From Acinetobacter tandoii DSM 14970 = CIP 107469 (GTDB lineage Bacteria; Pseudomonadota; Gammaproteobacteria; Pseudomonadales; Moraxellaceae), in contig NZ_KE007365.1 in NCBI RefSeq assembly GCF_000400735.1, positions 141,043 to 205,042 on the forward strand: a stretch of 64,000 bases of DNA. The letters are read 5' to 3'. Both the position numbers and the translations under genes were made by a program. Positions 28,265-36,068 of the stretch are shown here, piece by piece. The stretch's first letter is position 1; each line of letters begins with the position of its first letter. The notes beneath the pieces were generated by a model. The model made no database searches and had not been told where the DNA came from. It saw nothing but the letters and a program-made list of their open reading frames with translations.

Positions 28265-28939
28265 ATGACTTCTATTGCAGAACTCCCTCTTTCTATTCAA
28301 ATTAGTAAAAAGTTAGAGGATGATATTATTTATGGTTTCTTCTTACCGGGAACCAAACTTGATGAACAAGAATTGTGTGATCGCTATGGTGCTTCTCGTA
28401 CCCCAATTCGTGAGGCATTAAAGCTTCTTGCAGCCGAAGGTCTGGTCGAAATTCGCCCACGTCGTGGCGCCATTATTCCGACCATTAACCCATTAACTTT
28501 ATGTGAAATGTTTGAAGTGATGGCTGAATTAGAAGCCATGTGTGGACGTTTAGCCGCACGTCGTATTCAACCTGAAGAAAAACAAGAATTACAGCGTTTG
28601 CATCTATTGTGTCAGGATTATTTAAAGCAAAATGATTCAGAAAACTATTATGAAGCCAACCGCTTATTTCACTTTGCCATTTATCAGGCCAGTCATAATG
28701 CTTTTTTAATTGAACAAGCATCCACCTTACATAAACGTTTACATCCCTATCGACGACTACAGCTTCGTGTAAATAATCGAATGAATAATTCTTTTTCGGA
28801 ACACAATGCCATTTTAGATGCCATTTTTGCAGGTGATGAACAACAAGCTGAAGATTTATTGAAAGCCCATGTGGTCATTCAGGGTCAAAAATTTACAGAC
28901 TTTATTTCAACAATCGAGAGTATTCAGCCCAAAAGTTAG
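28265..28939 (+). CDS. mdcY: GntR-family repressor of the malonate operon
   Basis: A 224-residue GntR/FadR-type regulator. The N-terminal winged HTH reads KLEDDIIYGFFLPGTKLDEQELCDRYGASRTPIREALK (split here by its loop), and the all-helical FCD effector domain begins near residue 90 (MFEVMAELEAMCGRLAARRI). Malonate is the expected inducer. I start at ATG 28265, not the upstream 28208, because the perfect operator lies between them and would otherwise be coding. The ribosome site GGTGG is weak. Divergent from mdcL. Confidence 0.88.
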   Translation: MTSIAELPLSIQISKKLEDDIIYGFFLPGTKLDEQELCDRYGASRTPIREALKLLAAEGLVEIRPRRGAIIPTINPLTLCEMFEVMAELEAMCGRLAARRIQPEEKQELQRLHLLCQDYLKQNDSENYYEANRLFHFAIYQASHNAFLIEQASTLHKRLHPYRRLQLRVNNRMNNSFSEHNAILDAIFAGDEQQAEDLLKAHVVIQGQKFTDFISTIESIQPKS

Positions 28940-28954
28940 TCTTTTGTAGAGATT

Positions 28955-28976
28955 CGAGCACCCAGATAGGTGCTCG
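28955..28976 (+). terminator. Probable mdcY terminator
   Basis: CGAGCACC and GGTGCTCG form a perfect 8-bp stem with loop CAGATA shortly after the mdcY stop. The U-run is poor, so efficiency may be partial. It also faces the converging SDR gene. Confidence 0.55.
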
Positions 28977-28999
28977 TCAGTTCAGCCACTTAAAACAGT

Positions 29000-29830
29000 T
29001 CACGTTGATGAAACCGTCGTGATTTTTGGGTGGTTCAATTCTGCAAAATTTTGAATTTTATCAATGTCTTTTTGAATCGAGCTCGACACCACATTCGGTA
29101 GCACCTGATTCACTTTGACAAAGATTTTTTCAGGATATCCCACTTGATAGTACAACTTATCGTTCTGTAAAAATTGATATAGCTCTTCAGCTACAAAAGC
29201 AGGGCTGTCCATTTTTACACCCAGCTTTGCATTCATTTCCACTACTACTGGACTGTTCATGGTGGTGGCGGTTGCCCGAGGTGAAAAGTATTTAAACTGA
29301 ATCGGTGAGTTGGAATATTCACGTGCCAAGGCTTCGGTTGCACCGCGTAAGGCAAATTTACTGGCACAATAACTCACATAACCTGGGTAACCAATACTGC
29401 CAAAAGTCGAACCCATGTTAATAATTTGACTTGGTGCAGTTTTCGACATTAATGGAATAATGTGCTGAATCAATTGCAGTGGATAAACCACGTTAATCAG
29501 CATCATCTGTTCAATCGCGTCGCTAGATTGATGACTAAACAAAGAAAAATCATTCACCCCTGCATTATTAATATAGTAATTAATGTGAATCTTTTGCTGC
29601 GTCAGTGCTTGAATAAATTGTTCACGACTCTCGGCATCGCTCAAATCGCAACGCAGACTTTGTAGCTTTAATTGAGGATATTGTGCTTTAAGCTCTGCCT
29701 GCATAACTTGTAATGCTTCAGCATTACGTGCCACAAGTATCACGTTCACATTGTTTTTACATAAATTTTCAACGATAGCTTTACCTATGCCACCTGTTGC
29801 CCCAACAATCACTGCAGTTAAATTTGACAT
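29000..29830 (-). CDS. Short-chain dehydrogenase/reductase
   Basis: A classical SDR (276 residues) with the cofactor motif GATGGIGKA near the N-terminus, NNAG (YYINNAGVNDFS), a serine in INMGST and the catalytic YCASK. The C-terminal 60 residues form a substrate-binding extension ending PNVVSSSIQKDIDKIQNFAE. An ATG at 29848 is also open, but GGAATAGGG precedes the one at 29830 and MSNLTAVIVGATGG is the usual beginning. Last gene of a four-gene operon with an oxygenase, an AMP ligase and a hemolysin-family protein. Substrate unknown. Confidence 0.82.
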   Translation of the reverse strand: MSNLTAVIVGATGGIGKAIVENLCKNNVNVILVARNAEALQVMQAELKAQYPQLKLQSLRCDLSDAESREQFIQALTQQKIHINYYINNAGVNDFSLFSHQSSDAIEQMMLINVVYPLQLIQHIIPLMSKTAPSQIINMGSTFGSIGYPGYVSYCASKFALRGATEALAREYSNSPIQFKYFSPRATATTMNSPVVVEMNAKLGVKMDSPAFVAEELYQFLQNDKLYYQVGYPEKIFVKVNQVLPNVVSSSIQKDIDKIQNFAELNHPKITTVSST

Positions 29831-29865
29831 AACCCTATTCCTTTTCATTATATTAAGACTAGTGC

Positions 29866-30744
29866 TTAAGATGTTTCGTTCAATCCTAAACCCATACTGA
29901 TATAGAGTTTACGCTGCTCAAGAGGGACTAAAATTTCACGTCGACCATGCATAAAACGTTTGTTGTCGATAATCGCAACATCACCATCTTGCCATTCAAT
30001 TTCCTGCGTATGCTGTTCGCAAAGTTCCGCAAGTTCTGTAATCAGTTCCTGACTTATCTCGCGACCATCCGCAAAAGTAAATTTCGGTTTTTGATAATTG
30101 TAGGAGGGTCCCAAAATGGTATTGGCAAATGCAGGCACGCCTTTCAAATTATCATGGCGAATCATGTTCATTTGCAGATGGTATTCCACACCTTGATCGT
30201 GAGAGGGAGTGATCGTTTGTCCTGGAATCATCCGAATAAACTTATTTAAATCCTCCCAAGTTACCGAATCCACCTCCGCAATATTGAAAGCAGTCGCCAC
30301 ATATTTCTGCCAAATCTGTTTTGGTAAATAGCGGCTAATGGTCATCGGTGCAGCAAACTTTTGTTTTAACGGCTCGGATAAGTTTTTCCATACTACATGT
30401 CCATCACACACAGTGGTCTGTGAACCTTGAGAAGCACTCACTTCACTAAAAAAAGCAATAATATCTGGAGGTAATGGCGTAGAACCATTTTCAATATGCA
30501 ACCCAACAGCCTGAGTGCCTGCATCCACTTTCTGAGATTGTTGCGTGATATTTTCACGAGCAGGATCATAAGTCAGCTTTTGGCATAAGGCTGTCATCAA
30601 CTCACTAAAACGGTGCACGTCATAATGTTCATGTCTGAGTAAAATCCAACCTTGCTCACGTAAGGTATTTTTAATTTCTGCATGGCTTGATGGTGAATAG
30701 CTGTCGCTATGCTCAAGGTCAAATACGGATTGTTCAATATTCAT
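29866..30744 (-). CDS. TauD/TfdA-like Fe(II)/2-oxoglutarate dioxygenase
   Basis: About 292 residues of the clavaminate-synthase/TauD fold. The iron-binding facial triad is visible as His and Glu in VGLHIENG and a distal His in KRFMHGRR near the C-terminus, followed by an Arg-rich stretch that holds 2-oxoglutarate. Such enzymes hydroxylate, desaturate or cyclise. A GTG at 30756 is in frame, but ATG 30744 has GAG-rich sequence upstream. The neighbouring ligase suggests an acyl or amino-acyl substrate. The product is unknown. Confidence 0.82.
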   Translation of the reverse strand: MNIEQSVFDLEHSDSYSPSSHAEIKNTLREQGWILLRHEHYDVHRFSELMTALCQKLTYDPARENITQQSQKVDAGTQAVGLHIENGSTPLPPDIIAFFSEVSASQGSQTTVCDGHVVWKNLSEPLKQKFAAPMTISRYLPKQIWQKYVATAFNIAEVDSVTWEDLNKFIRMIPGQTITPSHDQGVEYHLQMNMIRHDNLKGVPAFANTILGPSYNYQKPKFTFADGREISQELITELAELCEQHTQEIEWQDGDVAIIDNKRFMHGRREILVPLEQRKLYISMGLGLNETS

Positions 30745-30834
30745 ATCTTTACTCACTATTTAGTGAAATTTTATGCGTGGAAATTAAATCTTCAGGTCTT
30801 ATTGCGGCTATCGTTTGCTTAGCTGAACGACAGC

Positions 30835-32358
30835 TCATTGAAGCGATAAATACTGCCCAAATTGCTTTTTAATTTCGTTGCGTCTCAATTTCCCGTTGTC
30901 GGTTAACATCTGATTATTCAGTGAAAATGGTTCTGATGATCGATACCATTGCTTAATTTGGGCATAGTCAGGCATGCGGTCATTCGCTTTCTGTATCGCT
31001 TGCGCTAACATGCCATCCGATACATTGTCTTTGGCATAAATCACGGCAGAAAGATAAGGCTGTGCTTCCCCAAAGATAGCAATCTGATTAATTTCGGGTT
31101 CACTCGAACCATTCGATTCCACCCATTCAGGTGAAATATTGCGCCCAAAACTACTGACAATAATTTGCTTAATACGACCCGTAATAAACAGATAACCGTC
31201 TTTATCAAAGAAGCCTGCATCACCTGTGTGAATCAGAGGATCAACTGCAACCTCATTGAGATAACCCTGCATGGCATTGCCGCGTACTACCACCTCACCA
31301 TTGTCCGCAATTTGCACATCTACATGGGGTAATGGTTTGCCGACACTGCCAATTTTTCTGGCATTCGGCAAATTGAGGCTAACCACTGAAGCGCATTCTG
31401 ATAGTCCATAACCCTCATAAACAGGCAAATTCAACTGTTGCGACTGCAACAACAAATCAGTCGAAACCTTACCACCACCAACTGCAATAAATTTCAAACT
31501 CGCAAAAGCCTGAGCACCAAATTGCTGAATATATTCCACCATTGCCTTGAGCATTTGCGGCAACAAAATCACGCTCTGAATCTGGTATTGCTGTACCGTT
31601 GCTGCAAAGTTTTCCACCTTAAACTCATGGTTCGATACCAGTCCAAAATGACTGACATTACCGACTACAATTGAACGTCCCATATTCAAGGCAACATAAA
31701 TGCCTGCAATGTTTTCCAATAAAGTAGCAAATGGAATCAAACATAAATGTCGTCCCAATTGGCTCGACTGTAATGCTGCACTGAGCGATTCTGTAATCGA
31801 CTGAATCGTGTCTTCCGCCAGACATACCCCTTTAGGTGTACCTGTGCTGCCTGAGGTGTAAGTAATCTTTGCAGGAACGACAGAATCCATCGTTGTTGGT
31901 GCAGTCACATTTAAACGAATAAAAGTGCCAGAAGCCTGTTCAGCATTAAGTAATTGTTGAATACGGCCTTGCTCACTCAAGGTATGCAACCATGTATGAT
32001 TTTGCGCCACACAATCAAGGTGATACGCTGACAGGGTAAGATTTACATCTGCCATAAAAATCGTATCGACTGCACTGTCTGTTAACAAATGTAAAATCTG
32101 CTGAGCACTAAAAAATAGAGGGATCGGAATCACGGTAATCCCTGCTTTTTTAGCAGCTAAATCAATCAACACCCAATCAATACTATTCATGCCCCAGATC
32201 GCAAGTTTCTGCGTCTGTAACAGCCCCAGTTCCTTACTGAGGCGTTCCATAGCATGATGAAGTTCTGCATAACTTACTGTACGTACTTCGGTCACAATCG
32301 CTTCACGTTTAGGCGTTTGTTTAGCGTACGCTGCAATAACATCGAAAAGTTGATTCAT
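30835..32358 (-). CDS. AMP-forming acyl ligase (acyl-CoA synthetase-like)
   Basis: A 507-residue member of the ANL adenylation superfamily. The phosphate-binding loop TYTSGSTGTPKG, the YEGYGLSECA motif and HTGDAGFFDKDGYLFITGRIKQIIV are all clear, and a terminal lysine region (DNGKLRRNEIKKQFG) closes the protein. It activates a carboxylate as the adenylate and passes it to CoA or a carrier; the substrate cannot be read from the sequence. It overlaps the upstream hemolysin-family gene by 4 bases (ATGA), so the two are translationally coupled. Confidence 0.86.
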   Translation of the reverse strand: MNQLFDVIAAYAKQTPKREAIVTEVRTVSYAELHHAMERLSKELGLLQTQKLAIWGMNSIDWVLIDLAAKKAGITVIPIPLFFSAQQILHLLTDSAVDTIFMADVNLTLSAYHLDCVAQNHTWLHTLSEQGRIQQLLNAEQASGTFIRLNVTAPTTMDSVVPAKITYTSGSTGTPKGVCLAEDTIQSITESLSAALQSSQLGRHLCLIPFATLLENIAGIYVALNMGRSIVVGNVSHFGLVSNHEFKVENFAATVQQYQIQSVILLPQMLKAMVEYIQQFGAQAFASLKFIAVGGGKVSTDLLLQSQQLNLPVYEGYGLSECASVVSLNLPNARKIGSVGKPLPHVDVQIADNGEVVVRGNAMQGYLNEVAVDPLIHTGDAGFFDKDGYLFITGRIKQIIVSSFGRNISPEWVESNGSSEPEINQIAIFGEAQPYLSAVIYAKDNVSDGMLAQAIQKANDRMPDYAQIKQWYRSSEPFSLNNQMLTDNGKLRRNEIKKQFGQYLSLQ

Positions 32359-32960
32359 AGACTTCCCCCACTGATTGCAGCATGATTCCCTTTGAAATCA
32401 TAATGTTGTTGGGTTACAGCCAAAGCATCAGCAACATTAATTGCCAACACCAATGGTTTTTGCTGATAGTAATTTCCCCACTGTTTTTTGGCTTCACCCA
32501 ACACTTCAGGATTTGCCTTTTCTAATACATGAAAATGCAACCCCATTTGCTGTAGTACATAACGTACGGCTATCGTACCCGTACATACCGCCCACTCGAC
32601 TTCCGCTACCGTGAGATAGAACACCAAAAATGCCACGATCATTTTGGCGTATTCCATGTTCTGAGAAGCAAGATTGCCTATTTCAATAATCTTTTCTCGA
32701 GCCACATCACGTTGAATCATTTTCGTTAACGTTTGTTCAATCGGCTGTACGAGATACTGTTCTAGAAATGCCTGATGGGACTTGAGCGGTTCAATGCCAA
32801 TCGCCACTTGAGTTTGATGCTGAAACTCCCCAACAAATAAGGTAGAAGAAAAATGTGATAATGTTGCTTTATGCATTTCCTGATACTTGGTACTGATAAA
32901 AGCTTCCACCTGTTTGCGCTCAGGTTGACCTTCTTGCACAGCATGAATGTGAAGCATCAT
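32355..32960 (-). CDS. Thermostable-hemolysin-family protein
   Basis: About 201 residues matching the T_hemolysin family first named in Vibrio: FLEQYLVQPIEQTL, then EKIIEIGNLAS, then EWAVCTGTIAVRYVLQQMGL, and a C-terminal GNYYQQKP. The pattern of an EIGNLA strand followed by helices and a late turn resembles GNAT-type acyltransferases and acyl-homoserine-lactone synthases, so catalysis is more likely than lysis (inference). The open frame reaches 33128, but its first 26 codons come from the inserted IS end. The true start is therefore ATG 32960 (or 32957), although its ribosome site is weak. First gene of the operon. Confidence 0.72.
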   Translation of the reverse strand: MMLHIHAVQEGQPERKQVEAFISTKYQEMHKATLSHFSSTLFVGEFQHQTQVAIGIEPLKSHQAFLEQYLVQPIEQTLTKMIQRDVAREKIIEIGNLASQNMEYAKMIVAFLVFYLTVAEVEWAVCTGTIAVRYVLQQMGLHFHVLEKANPEVLGEAKKQWGNYYQQKPLVLAINVADALAVTQQHYDFKGNHAAISGGSL

Positions 32961-33041
32961 CTTTTTTTGATGTGATACGACGCGATAATTTTTTTGATTG
33001 TGTAATCCATTCAAATATTCTAGTTTTAATACAGAATTTTC

Positions 33042-33050
33042 ATAAATTTT
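33042..33050. repeat. Target site duplication, left copy
   Basis: ATAAATTTT directly precedes the IS-derived element and recurs at 33427-33435, directly after it. A 9-bp duplication is in the range of IS4-family transposition. Confidence 0.85.
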
Positions 33051-33426
33051 CTTTGTACACGACAAAAAAAGATAACTCATTGAAATAATGGCATAATACT
33101 TGTTTTCTGACGACGAATATGATGACACATTTCAATGAGTTACATCTCATCTTAAACAAATATCTAAAGTGGAACAAGTCACATGCAAAATGTTTTACAC
33201 TGATTATGCTTGCATTAATTGTAAAACAGACATGTAATCTTTCTTCTGTATCTAAAGCCTTACCCATCAAGTGCTTACCACAATCATTTTATCGACGTAT
33301 ACAACGCTTCTTTGCAGATCAGTATTTCGATTATCGTCAAATTTCTCAGTTAATTTGTATTCGTCGTTAGAAAACAATTATTATGTCATTATTTCAATGA
33401 GTTATCTATTTTTGTCGTGTACAGAG
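33051..33426. mobile_element. Internally deleted IS4-type element (MITE-like, 376 bp)
   Basis: The element is bounded by 69-bp inverted repeats, 33051-33119 and 33358-33426, starting CTTTGTACACGAC and ending GTCGTGTACAGAG, with only five mismatches. It is flanked by the 9-bp direct repeat ATAAATTTT. Between the ends lies only the first part of an IS4-family transposase. It inserted about 90 bp before the start of the hemolysin-family gene and adds false codons to its open frame. It could still be mobilised in trans by a full-length relative. Confidence 0.88.
33119..33370 (+). pseudogene. Truncated IS4-family transposase, N-terminal fragment
   Basis: The 83-codon frame starts MMTHFNELHLILNKYLKWNK and continues with LALIVKQTCNLSSVSKALP and FYRRIQRFFADQYFDYRQISQLI. 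This is the recognisable N-terminal helical region of Acinetobacter IS4-type transposases. The DDE catalytic core (the remaining roughly 300 residues) is absent: the frame runs straight into the right inverted repeat (CIRR stop). It cannot encode an active enzyme. Confidence 0.82.
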
Positions 33427-33435
33427 ATAAATTTT
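33427..33435. repeat. Target site duplication, right copy
   Basis: ATAAATTTT follows the right end of the IS-derived element and matches the left copy exactly. Confidence 0.85.
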
Positions 33436-33992
33436 ATGATTTTTATAATAATTCAGACCACCAAATGTAGTTGAAAAATTTTTCCCAAAGATGAATGTCG
33501 TCATAGTCATCTCGCCATAAATTGATTCATTAAAAAATAAGTTTTTTAGCTTAAAATTTACTTAAATATTTATGACACTTTTATGACAATCATAGCTCTT
33601 AATAATTTATTTATTATTATATTCATATGTTTATATTATTTCAGCTTCATTACATAAGATTTAAGATACAAAACAATATATTGTAAATCATGACCCAAAA
33701 TCTAACTGAAAATTATTACCTTTTACGCTATTCATTATACTCACCGAGTGCTGATGAGATATTTTACAAAGCCTAATTCGGAAAACTAAAATAAATACAC
33801 ACCAAACACTTAAAATAATTATATTTTATTAAAATATATAAAGTATAAAATTACCATCTCCATTTTTTAATTCGCTCCAATGAATTTGATTATAGCTTAC
33901 AGATAATTTTAGTCTTGCAAAAATACTAAAAAATTCTTCAATAAAACAATATATTGGATAATTTGATCTATAACTACCCATTGCGTCATAGG
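33436..33992. other. A/T-rich decayed intergenic region
   Basis: These 557 bases hold no convincing gene. They are strongly A/T-rich. A 63-codon frame at 33829-34020 has no protein-like composition. The region lies between the IS-derived insert and a truncated oxidoreductase and looks like a deletion scar. Confidence 0.6.
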
Positions 33993-34364
33993 TCAAATAT
34001 GGTTTGAGCGTTCTTTCCAATCTTTGCGAATTTTAGTCCATGCCTCTGACTCAAAAACCGCATTGGGTGGAATCAAATGTACATTGGCATAAATTTGTGA
34101 GCCGCCACCGACCCCTACGCCATGTAAGATGGTTGTCTTACTGGTAAAGGTAAATTGCATGGTGCCTTTGAATCCTAATTCAGGCATCCATAAATAATTT
34201 TTGGTATCTAAATTAGTGGTTGGAAAATCTTGGTCTTCACGGCGTAAGCCTTTCTCCAAAATCAGCACGTTATAGCCTTTTTCACTTAAGCGTAGCGCAC
34301 TGACCGAACCACCAAAACCAGATCCGATAACAACCTGATCAAAATCAAAATGTTGATCACTCAT
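33993..34364 (-). pseudogene. Truncated GMC-type FAD oxidoreductase, N-terminal fragment
   Basis: The 123 codons begin MSDQHFDFDQVVIGSGFGGSVSALRLSEKG, with the FAD-binding GSGFGG, and reach HGVGVGGGSQIYANVHLIPP, the second flavin contact of GMC/cholesterol-oxidase-like enzymes. Such proteins have about 500-570 residues. Here the frame stops after DWKERSNHI. A one-base shift near 34010 would continue with TLKPY, as expected of the family, but the similarity then fades. I read it as the remnant of an alcohol or sterol oxidase once co-transcribed with the aldehyde dehydrogenase. Confidence 0.75.
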
Positions 34365-34474
34365 TCTATTAACTCCTTTAATAGCTTTTTTTATTTTTTT
34401 AACATGAGTCAGCTCAGAACTTCAAAAATTATGCTGAAGCTCAACTACCCTATTTAAGTGTTTAAACAGTAAAA

Positions 34475-35920
34475 CTAAGACTTCATACGAATTAAGAAAT
34501 TCAGCACCCAAGTGGCAAACTTGCCATACGGCGGAGCCAGAAATTTCAAACTCGAAAAACCTGCCTGATAAAATACTGGACGCATTTTTGAGAATGTGAG
34601 AAAGCCTTCATAACCATGATAATGCCCCATCCCACTTGCACCTACACCGCCAAAAGGCAAGTCATGTTGTCCAACATGGAACAATGCATCATTTACAGAC
34701 ACACCACCTGACATAACACGGCTGATATAGAACTCTACTAAGCGTTTATTGTGACTAAATGGATAAAATGCCAATGGTCGATCACGCTGTACAATATAGT
34801 CCACCACTTGTTCAGGGCTTTGATAAGTTTTCACCATCAGAATTGGACCAAAGGTTTCCCGCATATCAATTTCCATCTCATCAGTGCTGTCGAGCACCAA
34901 CGTCAGCGGAATTTTTCGTGTTGCAGCATCAGCTTCTTGTTGGTTTAAATTAATCAGCGTTGCCCCTTTGGCTTCAGCGTCAGCTAGACTGTGAACTAAA
35001 CGCTGGTAAGCACGATGATCAATCACCGAAGTATAATCTTTACTATGAATATCAGGCACATGCTCTTGCACCCAAGCCTTCGCAGTTTCAATAAATTCCT
35101 GAAGTTTCGATTCATGCACAAATAAATAATCAACATTGGTACAAATTTGTCCCGCATTAAACTGCTTCACGAACATAATCCGCTCAACCGCTTTGTCGGT
35201 AGGATATTCTGGATCGATGACAGCAGGTGATTTACCACCGAGTTCCAAAGTCACAGGAGTTAAGTTTTCAGCCGCAGCCGCCATTACTTTACGTCCTGTA
35301 GTACCAGAACCCGTAAACATCAAGTGATCAAATGGCAGTTTTGAAAATGCGACACCAACTTCGCCTGTTTCATCAAAAATTTGTAATTTTTCTTTGGCAA
35401 AATATTTAGGGCTAATCTCAATAAGCAACTCTGCCAAATGACGTGAATTTTCCGACATTTTCACCATAGCGGTATTCCCCGCAGCAAACACGGCGGACAA
35501 TTGCGAGAACATCAAATTAATTGGAAAATTCCACGGCACAATAACGCCAATCACACCCAGTGGTTGAGGAATTAGGCGATTCTTGGCACCAAAGTACATG
35601 CTGTGATCGACTCTACGCTTTTGTACCTTCGTCCATTGGTTCAAATGTTTAATACTGCTATTAATATCGTCAGTAGCCGTAATAATTTCTGCCAGTAAAG
35701 TTTCATGACGTGAACGATTGCCATAATCACGATTTAAAGCTTCAATAATCGCTTCCCGATGATTATTGATCATGGCCTTTAAATTCAATAAATGCTGTTT
35801 GCGTTGTGAATTGCTTTCAATGCCTTGCTGATGAAAGCTCGTGCGCTGTAATTGGAAACAGTCTTGTAATGTCTGTTCGATAACTGTTTGCTCTAAATGC
35901 GACTGAACTGTAAGTTCCAT
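34475..35920 (-). CDS. Coniferyl-aldehyde-dehydrogenase-like aldehyde dehydrogenase
   Basis: A 481-residue NAD(P)-dependent aldehyde dehydrogenase. The cofactor-binding VPWNFPINLMF, the general base in TLELGGKSP and the nucleophilic cysteine in NAGQICTNVDY are present, as is FGPILMVKTY. Overall form (MYFGAKNRLIPQPLGVIGVI and GASGMGHYHGYEGFLTFS) is closest to the coniferyl/fatty aldehyde dehydrogenase branch. The substrate is uncertain. It is followed by the GMC remnant and divergent from an AraC regulator. The ribosome site AAAAGGAAAG supports the start. Confidence 0.85.
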   Translation of the reverse strand: MELTVQSHLEQTVIEQTLQDCFQLQRTSFHQQGIESNSQRKQHLLNLKAMINNHREAIIEALNRDYGNRSRHETLLAEIITATDDINSSIKHLNQWTKVQKRRVDHSMYFGAKNRLIPQPLGVIGVIVPWNFPINLMFSQLSAVFAAGNTAMVKMSENSRHLAELLIEISPKYFAKEKLQIFDETGEVGVAFSKLPFDHLMFTGSGTTGRKVMAAAAENLTPVTLELGGKSPAVIDPEYPTDKAVERIMFVKQFNAGQICTNVDYLFVHESKLQEFIETAKAWVQEHVPDIHSKDYTSVIDHRAYQRLVHSLADAEAKGATLINLNQQEADAATRKIPLTLVLDSTDEMEIDMRETFGPILMVKTYQSPEQVVDYIVQRDRPLAFYPFSHNKRLVEFYISRVMSGGVSVNDALFHVGQHDLPFGGVGASGMGHYHGYEGFLTFSKMRPVFYQAGFSSLKFLAPPYGKFATWVLNFLIRMKS

Positions 35921-36016
35921 AGTCTTTCCTTTTAACGGCTAACGGTGGTAGACGCGTTCTTATGCCTAAATGGAGAAAATCTCTTACTCTACTCTAACAA
36001 AACACTTGAATTGAGC

Positions 36017-36053
36017 TTGACTTTTTAGGACACTAACTTGATCTTTTAGGACA
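36017..36053 (+). promoter_or_regulatory. Direct repeat, candidate AraC-type operator
   Basis: TTGACTTTTTAGGACA (36017-36032) and TTGATCTTTTAGGACA (36038-36053) are 14/16 identical and start 21 bp apart, i.e. two helical turns. They precede the AraC gene by 16 bp and face the aldehyde dehydrogenase gene on the other side. Confidence 0.6.
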
Positions 36054-36068
36054 TTCAGGATCATTGTT

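Noticed and set aside
33051..33128. Coding extension of the hemolysin-family gene to residue 1 at 33128
   Set aside because: These codons lie in the inverted repeat of the inserted element; the same peptide (MSYLFLSCT) is encoded at its other end.
33829..34020. 63-codon ORF continuing from the GMC fragment
   Set aside because: Only the first few residues (TLKPY) fit the family; the remainder is A/T-driven sequence without family features.
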